From assembly GCA_937890135.1 (NCBI GenBank), contig CALBYC010000081.1, positions 1-24,818 of the forward strand: a DNA stretch of 24,818 nt, read 5' to 3'. The notes below the pieces were generated by a model that saw only the letters and a program-made list of their open reading frames with translations, did not search any database and had not been told where the DNA came from. This DNA is from an uncultured Parabacteroides sp. Its GTDB lineage: Bacteria; Bacteroidota; Bacteroidia; Bacteroidales; Tannerellaceae. Below are positions 8,001 through 15,324 of the stretch, in pieces; position 1 is the stretch's first letter; every line of letters begins with the position of its first letter. A program made the translations under genes and the position numbers.

Positions 8001-8456
8001 GCCTTCTACTGATGCCAGTCCTTTCATGGGGTTTGTCTCTGTTGCATCCGTGACAAAGTAATAGCCCGATTCCGAATATGGATTGTTCGTATGTATGAAT
8101 GATGCTGTCCGGGTGTCATATTCCCATTGTGTTGGACCTTTTGCATAAAAGAAAAGGACGTTCCCGTCCGTCCATACAGGGACGGAAGGCACATCGTCCG
8201 AATATCCGCTTTTGGAAAAATCCTCCTCCAACATCCATCCGCCGTAACCATGTATGGAGACTTTGGAAATGTCGGCAAAGCCCATTTTTTTCAAATCGGC
8301 TGTTGTCAAACGATAAATGCCGGACTTGTCCACCTTGACCTTTACCCATCTCCCTGATGAAAGCAGCGATTGAGAGGCATAGCGGTTCTCATCTGCCCAA
8401 ATGGATGCCAAGTATGCCAAGCAAAGAATGATAATTGATGCGATACGTTTCATCAT
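5061..8456 (-). CDS. porU: Type IX secretion sortase PorU, C25 peptidase family (1131 aa)
   Basis: PorU is the cell-surface gingipain-related protease that removes the C-terminal signal of type IX cargo and links the cargo to anionic lipopolysaccharide. A signal peptide covers about residues 1-21 (ends SIWA-DEN). Beta-rich domains fill about 25-380, and the C25 caspase-like domain runs from about 385 to 770. The catalytic pair is visible as H639 in NYTGHGS and C672 in TATCDFSRFD. The tail from about 1040 (YASPTPARSFVTF ... EVFDMTGR ... GVYIYRA ... KKMIIL) is a type IX C-terminal domain, which PorU keeps as I recall. The length is close to that of the Porphyromonas gingivalis protein. Start is at the first of two adjacent ATGs. 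It follows the FAH-family gene by 41 bases and precedes porV. Confidence 0.93.
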   Translation of the reverse strand: MMKRIASIIILCLAYLASIWADENRYASQSLLSSGRWVKVKVDKSGIYRLTTADLKKMGFADISKVSIHGYGGWMLEEDFSKSGYSDDVPSVPVWTDGNVLFFYAKGPTQWEYDTRTASFIHTNNPYSESGYYFVTDATETNPMKGLASVEGAVRIIRTFDDYQLWEKDEVAVNESGRELFGESFVSTTSRNFTFTVPNITSDDAKVTLRFIAKAVQGRTSVTLSANDSTIINLTVPGNGVGDTYTKAVAVSGTREWKGTKKEKTTFTVNYGKTGDQNAYLDYIRFQMRRSLSFAGTQMAFRSTDALNNVSRFQLGNASANTVVWDITDTQRPLRIEGDLKDTDFSFSVSASDKIREFIAFDKEKLTDTPTIVGEINPQDLHGLGPFNMVVIAPEILTSEAERLAEAHRKHDGLSVLVVSPDAIYNEFSSGTPDATAYRRFLKMLYDRSTEETPLKYLLLFGDGAFDNRGLTREWGLNKSLLKNMLLTYQSENSIDINSFTTDDYFGILEDGSGAYISASKMSIGIGRFPVRTTAEASAAVSKVIDYMENSLPGSWKNNVTFVADDGGNADTDKQIHMRQADQIAEIVNSQHSEFKVNKLYMDAYTKDRTGGNASYPDVRNALQKQLKNGLMVLNYTGHGSTTAWADEGVLTQSDIQQATYPYLPLWITATCDFSRFDALATSAGESVFLNAKSGGIALFSTTRAVYPDQNVLINRAIINNLFTKNDEGHYLTLGEVMKAAKANLGSNSNKLNFILIGDPALRLNFPDYEVVVTEINGNPVNEFVPPTLKALEKVTVKGEVHSPDGKKDATFNGLLNATVMDSKQTVTTLDNFNTGKKFQYTDYPNTLYIGKDSVRQGEFSISFTMPKDISYSNDYGKMNFYAINVKDTAEAQGSFLNFRVGGTSEEGGDDNEGPEVRYLYLNDTTFTDGGNVNATPLLVVSLWDKSGINMTGSSIGHDIMLTIDNQTAKSYNLNEYYQVTGTDGSGSIVFSIPELEAGEHTAEFKVWDVLNNSTTYTFTFHVVADMKPELIKLYASPTPARSFVTFFMFHNLPGSELDVKLEVFDMTGRLRWSHEERGSSDAFKAYELQWDLFGNGNARLRPGVYIYRASLRYGNSKSVTEAKKMIILAQ

Positions 8457-8497
8457 ACTATTATATTTAACCTATTGAGCCAGATGCCTTGTTCATG

Positions 8498-9112
8498 TTA
8501 GCGGACATGGAAATCCAGTAGTTTCCGATTGCCTATGTAACCTTCCAAATGGTCTCCGATTCTAACGGGCCCTACGCCTGCTGGGGTGCCGGTATATATC
8601 AAATCCCCAATTTTCAGGGTGAAGAACCGGCTGACGTATGATACGATTCTGTCGACAGGGAAAAGCATATCCGCCGTATTCCCATGCTGGGCACATTCCC
8701 CGTTTATGTCCAGGTGGAAAGAAATATCATTTATTCCCCCGGCTTCAGGAAGGGGAATGAAAGTCCCGATTGCCGCGGAGTTGTCAAAAGCCTTGCTCAA
8801 CTCCCAGGGCAAACCTTTGGCCCTCAATTCCCGTTGCAAATCCCGTGCGGTAAAATCAATGCCGACGGTTATTTCTTGGTAATAGCGGTGTGCAAAACGT
8901 TCGGCTATGTTCTTCCCCAAGCGATCTATCTTGACAACGATTTCCGTTTCGTAATGGACTTCGGACGAGAAATCCGGAATGAAAAAAGGTTTCCCGTCCT
9001 TCAGCAAAGACGAGTCCGACTTCATGAATATTGTTGGCTCTGTTAATTCTAACGTATGATGCAGCTCTTTATTGTGGGATGCATAGTTCATACCGACGGC
9101 GATTATCTTCAT
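8498..9112 (-). CDS. Fumarylacetoacetate hydrolase (FAH)-family protein (204 aa)
   Basis: FAH-fold enzymes cleave carbon-carbon bonds of, or decarboxylate, small oxo-acids using a divalent metal. The metal ligands are visible as Y-E55-T-E57 in EVHYETEIVV and D86 in GIDFTARDLQ, and the C-terminal GDLIYTGTPAGVGPV loop is typical. The size fits the short YcgM/FAHD1-like branch (acylpyruvase or oxaloacetate decarboxylase activities are known there), but the substrate cannot be read from sequence. Its ATG follows the rex stop by one base, so it is almost certainly cotranslated with rex; porU follows 41 bases downstream. Confidence 0.9.
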   Translation of the reverse strand: MKIIAVGMNYASHNKELHHTLELTEPTIFMKSDSSLLKDGKPFFIPDFSSEVHYETEIVVKIDRLGKNIAERFAHRYYQEITVGIDFTARDLQRELRAKGLPWELSKAFDNSAAIGTFIPLPEAGGINDISFHLDINGECAQHGNTADMLFPVDRIVSYVSRFFTLKIGDLIYTGTPAGVGPVRIGDHLEGYIGNRKLLDFHVR

Positions 9113-9113
9113 T

Positions 9114-9764
9114 TTAATGGTCTATGGTGTTCAAACGATTAAACATGACGGCTAAATGGGCGTACATGGAGGTGTTTTGGATGACAACATCTTCAGGGAC
9201 GCATATACGGAATGGCGTGAAGTTCCATAGCCCTTTTATCCCTCCTTCGATGATCTGGTCTGCGACTTCTTGCGCTTTGTCGACCGGTACGGTAATCACC
9301 CCGATGGTCGCGCCATATTGTCTCTGGTAGGCGGGATAATGGCTGATGTGATAGACTGGAATGCCATTGATGAAAGTTCCGTCCAGCTCTTCCCGGATGT
9401 CAAAACCCGCCACGATTTCCAGGCCATATTGCTTAAGTCCCGAATCTTGCAAAAGGGCGGCGCCCAGACTCCCTACGCCAAATAGGAAAGCCTTATGGGA
9501 CGATGTGAATCCCAAGAAGCTGTCCAACGCTATGGCCAGTTCGTCTATGTCGTAGCCAACCCGTGTTTTCCCCCCGATTTTCACGAAAGACAAATCTTTT
9601 ACGACCTGACTTGCTTCGATGCTTAATACCTTCGATATCTGGGTGGATGAGACAACCGTTTCCCCTTTTCCTTTGAGCAGTTTGATATAAGCCAGGTACC
9701 ATGGCAGCCTTCTTAAAGTAGGCTCCGGGACCCTCTGCTTTGTTTTCATCTCATCTTGTGCCAT
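9114..9764 (-). CDS. rex: Redox-sensing transcriptional repressor Rex (216 aa)
   Basis: Rex represses fermentation and respiration genes and releases DNA when NADH is high. The N-terminal winged helix is seen at about residues 10-80 (VPEPTLRRLPWYL, then STQISKVLSIEASQVVKDLSF). The Rossmann NAD(H)-binding motif is at 96-104 (GVGSLGAAL), followed by the C-terminal NTSMYAHLAVMFNRL segment that ends the family's domain-swapped helix. An ATG five codons downstream is an alternative start. It starts 29 bases after the udk stop with no visible promoter, so it is probably read from the udk promoter, and its stop is one base from the FAH-family ATG. Confidence 0.93.
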   Translation of the reverse strand: MAQDEMKTKQRVPEPTLRRLPWYLAYIKLLKGKGETVVSSTQISKVLSIEASQVVKDLSFVKIGGKTRVGYDIDELAIALDSFLGFTSSHKAFLFGVGSLGAALLQDSGLKQYGLEIVAGFDIREELDGTFINGIPVYHISHYPAYQRQYGATIGVITVPVDKAQEVADQIIEGGIKGLWNFTPFRICVPEDVVIQNTSMYAHLAVMFNRLNTIDH

Positions 9765-9793
9765 TTTTCCAAACGAATCTTTTTGAATAAGAA

Positions 9794-10417
9794 TTATAGG
9801 ATTACCGAATGATGCAAATGCTTCTCGATATACATTTTCAAGATGTGAATGGCTATCTTGTTGTTTCCACCTTCCGGGATGATTAAATCGGCGTAACGTT
9901 TGGTAGGTTCGATGAATTGCTCATGCATGGGTTTTAAGACGCGCACGTACCGTTCCATCACCGCTTCTGCCGTCCTTCCTCGTTCGGCCATGTCGCGTTG
10001 GATGACTCTGATCAACCTGTCGTCGGCATCTGCGTCGACAAATAGCTTCAGGTCCATCATGTCGCGGAGTCGCTTGTCGCTTAAAGCCAATATGCCTTCT
10101 ATGATGACAACCGGGCGGGGTTCGATATGGATAGTCTCGGGCAGGCGGGAACATGTTTGGTAATAATATACGGGCTGTTCGATGCTTTTCCCTTCTCTCA
10201 GCATGAGTATATGTTCCAGCAATAAAGGCCAGTCAAATGCGTTCGGATGGTCGAAATTGATTTGTTGACGTAGTTCTGCCGGAACGTGACTGCTATCTTT
10301 GTAATAAGAGTCTTGAGGAAGAAGCACAACCTCTCCCGGCTTGAGACTGTTTATGATTTCACGGACGACGGTCGTTTTCCCTGATCCCGTTCCTCCTGCT
10401 ATACCGATAGTGATCAT
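9794..10417 (-). CDS. udk: Uridine kinase (207 aa)
   Basis: Phosphorylates uridine (and usually cytidine) to the monophosphate in pyrimidine salvage. The P-loop is at residues 8-16 (GGTGSGKTT). Family markers follow: QDSYYKD, the NFDHPNAFDWPLL substrate segment, the Walker-B-like VVIIEGILAL, and the lid region RLIRVIQRDMAERGRT. The length is typical of bacterial Udk. First gene of the udk-rex-FAH-porU-porV-ispF run, with a promoter box 29 bases upstream of its ATG. Confidence 0.95.
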   Translation of the reverse strand: MITIGIAGGTGSGKTTVVREIINSLKPGEVVLLPQDSYYKDSSHVPAELRQQINFDHPNAFDWPLLLEHILMLREGKSIEQPVYYYQTCSRLPETIHIEPRPVVIIEGILALSDKRLRDMMDLKLFVDADADDRLIRVIQRDMAERGRTAEAVMERYVRVLKPMHEQFIEPTKRYADLIIPEGGNNKIAIHILKMYIEKHLHHSVIL

Positions 10418-10445
10418 AAGTTTGCTATTTGCTGATTCTGCCTTG

Positions 10446-10453
10446 CAAATATA
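10446..10453 (-). promoter_or_regulatory. -7 promoter box ahead of udk
   Basis: The minus strand reads TATATTTG, an exact match to TAnnTTTG, 29 bases before the udk ATG and in the gap after the fucosidase gene. No clear -33 TTTG is visible. It is the only good promoter I see for the six-gene run down to ispF. Confidence 0.6.
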
Positions 10454-10514
10454 CGACCATTTTACGGAAGAACGTCAGCTATACGAAGGAACTTTTCCAA
10501 TTTTAGTGCCTGTG

Positions 10515-11915
10515 TCAGTCTTTATAGGGTTCGTATACGCCAAATTCCGCGATTCTAGGATTTCCGTTCGATTCATGTATGTTTATGCGGACTTTGTCTG
10601 CGTGGACCGTATCGAAACGGTGGATTTTTACTTTTCCTTGGTTGGGTGCGTTCCCGTTGAACAGCTCGTTCCATTCCCCGTCAATCTCATATTCCAACGA
10701 ATACTTCTGCAGGCAACCGGCTTTCGCCTCGGTGATGACAATCATGTTTATGGAGGAATTGTCTTTCAATGCCACTTCCCAGAACGGCTTTTCGACGAAG
10801 GGGCTTGAATCCCATGCCGTGGAGAAGTCATCGTCATTGGCAAAGTCCATGATCATCATGTCGTCACTCCACGATGATTCGCAAGGGCGGAAAAGGGCTA
10901 TGTTGTGCTCGATGATTGGAGCTTCGCAGGGCGGCACATCCACCATGTGCCCCGTGTTTTGCCACATTTCACCGAGTTCTTTCAGGGCAGCGATGGCATT
11001 CTCGTCCATCAGTCCGTCGCGGTTTGGGGCTGAATTCAATATGTACGTGCAATAAGCCTTGTTGTATGGGATGATATTTTCATTGACAAGGGTAGCGATG
11101 GACTTCAGATTGTCGGTCGGGAAGCTTTTCTTCCAAAACCAGGTACGTTGCAGCGGGTAACATGCCATGGCCGGCAGCTTGTTCTTATCCGCCGAAATCT
11201 TTTGCCCGGCCCCTTGCTCGTAACAGCGGATATCCGTGTAGAACAATGCCTCTTGCGGGTATTTGGCTCCGTTCAGATCCATTACTAAACAATTGGGCTG
11301 GATAGACTTCACGAAGTTGTAAATCTCGGGGAAAGAGATGTCTTCATAGGTGATTCTCCCCCATGGCGCATCCCATCCATCGAACATGATTGTATTGATA
11401 GGCCCGTAGTTGGTCAGCAATTCCCTCAACTGCTCTTTTATCATGTTGATTTTATCTTGGGTGAAAGGCAAATTGGCACGTATGCGGTGATGCGTATCCA
11501 GTATGGAGTAATGGAACATGATCTGCATGCCTTTTTTACGGAAAGCATCCACCATTTCTTTGATGACATCGCGGCGTTGCGGGCTGCTCATGACGCTGTA
11601 GTCGGTCGTCTTAGTGTCCCACATGCAGAAACCCGCATGGTGTTTGGCCGAGAAGCAGACAAATTTCATGTGGGCTGATTCGGCTGCGTCGGCCCATTGG
11701 TTGCAGTCAAGCTTTTTCGGATTGAAAACCGCGGGGGACAAATCGGGGTCGGTCCAGTCCGCTTCTTGGAAAGTGGGAAGTCCGAAATGGACAAACAAAC
11801 CTAACCTTAAGTCCACAAATTCTTGTTGCAATTGGTGCAAAGATTTAGTCTGCGCCGTCATGTTGAACGCCATCAATAAAGCCAATGCAGACAATATCCA
11901 TTTTGTTTTTTTCAT
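10515..11915 (-). CDS. Alpha-L-fucosidase, GH29 (466 aa)
   Basis: Releases alpha-linked L-fucose from glycans, probably in the periplasm or at the surface. A signal peptide covers residues 1-21 (MKKTKWILSALALLMAFNMT-AQ). GH29 markers: LGLFVHFGLPTF (about 38-49), AKHHAGFCMWDTKTTDYSV (90-108), and the nucleophile strand TIMFDGWDAPW with D179 as the expected nucleophile. From about 336 to the end the sequence looks like an F5/8 type C discoidin-like domain (IALFRPCESSW ... DFSTAWDS ... RINIHES ... IAEFGVYE). The ATG at 11915 is chosen because it starts the signal peptide; the frame extends 30 codons further upstream without sense. No SusC/SusD pair or other glycosidase adjoins it. The true acid/base residue was not assigned. 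Confidence 0.88.
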   Translation of the reverse strand: MKKTKWILSALALLMAFNMTAQTKSLHQLQQEFVDLRLGLFVHFGLPTFQEADWTDPDLSPAVFNPKKLDCNQWADAAESAHMKFVCFSAKHHAGFCMWDTKTTDYSVMSSPQRRDVIKEMVDAFRKKGMQIMFHYSILDTHHRIRANLPFTQDKINMIKEQLRELLTNYGPINTIMFDGWDAPWGRITYEDISFPEIYNFVKSIQPNCLVMDLNGAKYPQEALFYTDIRCYEQGAGQKISADKNKLPAMACYPLQRTWFWKKSFPTDNLKSIATLVNENIIPYNKAYCTYILNSAPNRDGLMDENAIAALKELGEMWQNTGHMVDVPPCEAPIIEHNIALFRPCESSWSDDMMIMDFANDDDFSTAWDSSPFVEKPFWEVALKDNSSINMIVITEAKAGCLQKYSLEYEIDGEWNELFNGNAPNQGKVKIHRFDTVHADKVRINIHESNGNPRIAEFGVYEPYKD

Positions 11916-11934
11916 GATGTCTGTGTTTTTAGTG

Positions 11935-11942
11935 CGAATATA
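11935..11942 (-). promoter_or_regulatory. Weak -7 box for the fucosidase gene
   Basis: The minus strand reads TATATTCG, one mismatch from TAnnTTTG, 19 bases before the fucosidase ATG. A TTTG at 11966-11969 (minus) could be the -33 element, although the 23-base spacing is slightly long. Confidence 0.35.
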
Positions 11943-11985
11943 TGGATTATTTTCATTGATAGGAGCAAATACGGAAACTATTTTG

Positions 11986-11993
11986 TATTTTTG
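11986..11993 (+). promoter_or_regulatory. -7 promoter box for the M3 peptidase gene
   Basis: TATTTTTG fits TAnnTTTG and lies 32 bases before the ATG at 12026, giving a leader of about 25 bases. The surrounding sequence is T-rich, which lowers the specificity of the match. Confidence 0.5.
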
Positions 11994-12025
11994 TTTTTGT
12001 TTCATTTTATCATTATTTAAACATC

Positions 12026-14146
12026 ATGAAAAGAATATTGCTTTCTGCCGGTCTGGCCGCTTTTTTGACGGCTTGCGGGGGCGGGGGAGGTCGTCAGGAA
12101 TCTCCGTCCGCCGATTCCAATCCTTTTTTCACGGAGTACACAACGCCATTCGGGGTGCCGCCTTTCGACAAGATAAAGGTAGAGCATTACAAACCTGCAT
12201 TTCTCCAAGGGATGGAAGAGCAGAATAAGGAAATCGAAGCTATCTTGAATCAAAAGGAAGAACCGACTTTCGAGAATACCATCGTGGCATTGGACCGTAG
12301 CGGGAAACTGCTTCGCAAGGTCGGCTCGGTGTTTTATGGATTGAACAGTGCCAATACGAATGAGGAGATGCAGGCATTGAGCAAGGAGCTTTCTCCGCTT
12401 TTGTCCAAGCATTCTGACGATATATCTTTGAACCCTGAACTTTTCAAGAGGGTCAAGGCTGTATATGAAAGCCGTTCTTCCTTGAATTTGGATGCCGAGC
12501 AGGCTAAATTATTGGAGGAGACATATAAAGACTTCGAGCGCGGTGGCGCGAATCTGCCCGAGGACAAACAGGCGCAATTGCGCGAACTGAACAATGAAAT
12601 CTCAATGTTGCAGCTTACTTTTGGCCAGAACATGCTCAAGGAAACCAATTCCTTCAAATTAGTGATAGAGAAGGAAGAGGACTTGGCCGGCCTTCCTGAC
12701 GACTTGATTGCCACGGCTGCCGAAACGGCCAAGTCGCAGGGCCTGGACGGAAAGTGGGTATTTACTTTGCATAATCCGAGCGTGATGCCTTTCCTGCAAT
12801 ACGCCGACAATCGTGATTTGCGCCGTCAAATTTTTGAAGGATACATCAACAGAGGCAATAACAACAATGAATATGACAACAAAGACATTGTGCGTAAATT
12901 AGTCACCGCACGTCTGGAAAAAGCCCGGTTGATGGGATACAAAGATTATGCCGCCTTTGCTTTGGAAAACCGTATGGCGAAGAACGAGGAGAATGTCTAC
13001 AAGCTGTTAGATGAGATATGGGCGCCTGCTTTGAGCAAGGCCAAGGAGGAGCTGGCGGATATCCAGCAGCAGATAAAGAAAGAAGGCAACGGCTTTGAGG
13101 CGGAGGGCTGGGATTGGCGTTATTATGCGGAGAAGGCAAAACAGGCCAAATACAATGTGGATGAGAACGAGGTTCGCCCTTACTTGCAGCTCGACAGCGT
13201 GCGCCAGGGGGCTTTCTACTCGGCTTACAGATTGTTCGGCATCCATTTCAAGCAGTTGGATAATTTGCCTTTGCCTCATCCCGAAGCGCAAGCTTTTGAA
13301 TGTACGGACAAGGATGGGTCTTCGTTGGGGGTATTGTATATGGACTTCTTTCCCCGTGCCAGTAAGCGCGGCGGCGCCTGGTGCGGGACTTACCGTCCGC
13401 AAAGCTATGAAAATGGCAAGAAGATTACCCCTGTCGTGACGATCGTATGCAATTTTACTCCTCCTGCGCCAGGGCAACCGGCACTGTTGACGGTAGATGA
13501 GGCGCATACGTTGTTCCATGAGTTCGGACATGCTTTGCATAATTTCTTCAAAGATGTCCATTATTCGGGCGTGTCCGGCGTCCCGCGTGATTTCGTGGAG
13601 CTGCCTTCCCAGCTGATGGAGCATTGGGCGTTTGCGCCGGAAGTGCTGAAAGTCTATGCCAAGCATTATCAGACGGGGAAAGATATCCCTCTGGACATTG
13701 TGGAGAAAATAGAAAAGAGCGGGACGTATGGGCAAGGCTTCGCCACGGTTGAGTACTTGGCCGCTTCTTACCTGGACATGGACTACCATGTCCTCACGTC
13801 CGTGCCTTCGGATTTGGATGTGATAAGTTTTGAGGCCAATACTTTGGGCAAGCGCGGGTTGTTGAAACAGATACCTCCCCGTTACCGTTCCACTTATTTT
13901 AACCATACGATGGGCGGTGGCTATACAGCTGGCTATTACAGTTATATCTGGGCTGAAGTTTTGGAGGCGGATGCTTTTGAAGCGTTCAAGGAAACGGGCG
14001 ATATCTTCAACCAGGAGGTGGCGACGAAGTATCGCAATTATATCTTGAGGCCCGGCGGCATCAAAGATGCCATGGACATGTATCGTGACTTTAGAGGGAA
14101 AGATCCGGACACGACTCCGTTGCTAAGGAATCGTGGTCTGAAGTGA
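12026..14146 (+). CDS. dcp: Peptidyl-dipeptidase, M3 family, lipoprotein (706 aa)
   Basis: Zinc metallopeptidase that cuts dipeptides from the C-terminus of peptides (Dcp) or acts as an oligopeptidase. The zinc motif is H498-E-F-G-H502 in AHTLFHEFGHALHNFF, followed by the SGVSGVPRDFVELPSQLMEHW segment that carries the third ligand (first E after the motif) in M3 enzymes. A late GGGYTAGYYSYIWAEVLEADAF supplies the substrate-binding tyrosines. The N-terminus is a lipoprotein signal with lipobox LTAC (C17), so the enzyme is membrane-anchored. A run of five glycines follows the cysteine, not the acidic surface-export signal of many Bacteroidetes lipoproteins, so a periplasmic location is more likely. 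Length and motifs fit the Dcp branch; it ends before a strong terminator. Confidence 0.93.
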   Translation: MKRILLSAGLAAFLTACGGGGGRQESPSADSNPFFTEYTTPFGVPPFDKIKVEHYKPAFLQGMEEQNKEIEAILNQKEEPTFENTIVALDRSGKLLRKVGSVFYGLNSANTNEEMQALSKELSPLLSKHSDDISLNPELFKRVKAVYESRSSLNLDAEQAKLLEETYKDFERGGANLPEDKQAQLRELNNEISMLQLTFGQNMLKETNSFKLVIEKEEDLAGLPDDLIATAAETAKSQGLDGKWVFTLHNPSVMPFLQYADNRDLRRQIFEGYINRGNNNNEYDNKDIVRKLVTARLEKARLMGYKDYAAFALENRMAKNEENVYKLLDEIWAPALSKAKEELADIQQQIKKEGNGFEAEGWDWRYYAEKAKQAKYNVDENEVRPYLQLDSVRQGAFYSAYRLFGIHFKQLDNLPLPHPEAQAFECTDKDGSSLGVLYMDFFPRASKRGGAWCGTYRPQSYENGKKITPVVTIVCNFTPPAPGQPALLTVDEAHTLFHEFGHALHNFFKDVHYSGVSGVPRDFVELPSQLMEHWAFAPEVLKVYAKHYQTGKDIPLDIVEKIEKSGTYGQGFATVEYLAASYLDMDYHVLTSVPSDLDVISFEANTLGKRGLLKQIPPRYRSTYFNHTMGGGYTAGYYSYIWAEVLEADAFEAFKETGDIFNQEVATKYRNYILRPGGIKDAMDMYRDFRGKDPDTTPLLRNRGLK

Positions 14147-14174
14147 TCCTTTTTGCCGTGTCCGTTGAATGAAA

Positions 14175-14213
14175 CACCCGCATCCGTCGCCAAGGACGGG
14201 TGCGGGCGTTTTT
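14175..14213 (+). terminator. Strong intrinsic terminator after the M3 peptidase gene
   Basis: A GC-rich hairpin has arms at 14175-14188 and 14195-14208, with one mismatch and one G-T wobble over 14 positions, a six-base loop GCCAAG, and TTTTT at 14209-14213. It begins 28 bases after the stop codon. On the minus strand the hairpin is followed only by GTTTCATT, so it may also weakly stop transcripts coming from yitT. Confidence 0.9.
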
Positions 14214-14251
14214 ATCGGATGATTCATCCTTTTGCTCGGTTGGGGCAGGCC

Positions 14252-14434
14252 CTATTCTCCCTTGGCGCACAAGGCGACGAGCATGACCGCCTTGACTTGT
14301 TCCATCCCTTTTCCCCGCATGATAGACCAATGGGTCGCGTCGATGGAATGCAACTGGCAGTTTGGCAACAAACGTTTCCACCCTTCTCCGTTGCTGAAGA
14401 TCCGTTCATGGGCTTTCCGGACAATGGCCGGTTC
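14252..14434 (-). pseudogene. C-terminal remnant of an alpha/beta-hydrolase-like gene
   Basis: Starting at the last base of the yitT stop codon and shifted by -1, 60 sense codons run to a TAG at 14252. The reading is protein-like (EPAIVRKAHERIFSNGEGW, then RLLPNCQLHSIDATHWSIMR, then VKAVMLVAL). The segment with IDATHW followed by an amphipathic helix resembles the catalytic-histidine end of alpha/beta hydrolases and thioesterases. No usable start codon exists: the frame closes at a TAA about 75 bases inside yitT and has no ATG before residue 39. I therefore read it as a 5'-truncated gene abutting yitT. A -1 frameshift extension of yitT is an alternative, since A_AAG_GGA lies at 14437-14443. 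The 14147-14251 stretch otherwise holds only the terminator. Confidence 0.5.
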
Positions 14435-15312
14435 TATCCCTTTATTTGGTCGAACCCTTCCCCGTAAACGCCACGAACGGCACCTTGGGATATGAAGGCG
14501 TTCTTGTCGATGCTCTTAATGATTTTGAATATCGAGTCGGACTCCCGCACTTTGGCAATCACGACAACGACTTTGACCTGATTGCCGGTATAGCCGCCTT
14601 CTCCGTCCAAGATGGTGCACCCTCTTCCCAAGTCGTTGATGATTCGTTGGGATATTTCTTTGTATTTCTGGGAAAAAATCATGAATTGTACGGATTGCCG
14701 TTTGTTATTCACGATTTGGTCCAGCATATAGGTGCTGACAATCATCTCGATGAGTCCGAATACGATTTTCTCTATGTCGTGGAACAGGAAGTAGGAAGAA
14801 CAGATGATGAAGAAATCGCAGATGAGAAGGGCTGTCCCGATGGACAAGTCCTTGTACTTGCTGATGATGGAGGCAATGATGTCAGTCCCTCCCGTGCTTC
14901 CGTTGGCGGAGAATACCAGACCCAAACCCAATCCGCAGCAACAGCCTCCCAAAATGATGGACATGAATGGCTCGTCATGGATTAACGGCTCTTTGAGGAT
15001 GATTTCGAACAGCGAAAGGGATGCCGACAGGGAGAATACCCCGAAGATGGTCTTGAGCAGGAACTTCAGGCCGAGTATTTTTAATGCAGCGGCTAAAAGC
15101 ACCACGTTGATTATGAAATATGAAACGGAAACAGGTATCAATTGCCCTGACGCAAAATAAATCAAGGCGCATAAACCGCTCACCCCCCCTGTTATCACTT
15201 CATTGGAAAGAATGAATGCATTGAATCCAAATCCGTAAGACAATGTTCCTATTAGTATCGTGAGGTAATCTTTTGCCTCGCCGCGATACTTAAATGATTT
15301 TAACCACTGCAT
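14434..15312 (-). CDS. YitT-family membrane protein with DUF2179 domain (292 aa)
   Basis: YitT (DUF161) proteins are integral inner-membrane proteins of unknown transport or sensing role. About six hydrophobic segments span residues 15-200 (for example DYLTILIGTLSYGFGFNAFIL, LIPVSVSYFIINVVLLAAALKILG and the glycine-rich SIILGGCCCGLGLGLVFSANGSTGGTDII). A soluble DUF2179 domain follows from about 205 (RQSVQFMIFSQKYKEIS, RGCTILDGEGGYTG, VVVVIAKVRE) and ends with VRGVYGEGFDQIK, the usual end of the family as I recall, so the stop looks natural. It begins 12 bases after the leuS stop and is probably cotranscribed with leuS. Confidence 0.9.
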   Translation of the reverse strand: MQWLKSFKYRGEAKDYLTILIGTLSYGFGFNAFILSNEVITGGVSGLCALIYFASGQLIPVSVSYFIINVVLLAAALKILGLKFLLKTIFGVFSLSASLSLFEIILKEPLIHDEPFMSIILGGCCCGLGLGLVFSANGSTGGTDIIASIISKYKDLSIGTALLICDFFIICSSYFLFHDIEKIVFGLIEMIVSTYMLDQIVNNKRQSVQFMIFSQKYKEISQRIINDLGRGCTILDGEGGYTGNQVKVVVVIAKVRESDSIFKIIKSIDKNAFISQGAVRGVYGEGFDQIKG

Positions 15313-15324
15313 GATAATACGATT

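Noticed and set aside
11916..12005. Longer fucosidase with a 30-residue N-terminal extension
   Set aside because: The extension precedes a clear signal peptide and overlaps the divergent promoter region, so translation most likely starts at 11915.
12017..12412. 131-codon open frame on the minus strand at the start of the M3 peptidase gene
   Set aside because: It is antisense to a well-supported lipoprotein peptidase and its residues show no coherent motif; a by-product of the coding strand.
13007..13906. 299-codon open frame on the minus strand inside the M3 peptidase gene
   Set aside because: It overlaps the HEFGH active-site region of the real gene on the other strand and has an arginine/histidine-rich composition typical of antisense frames.
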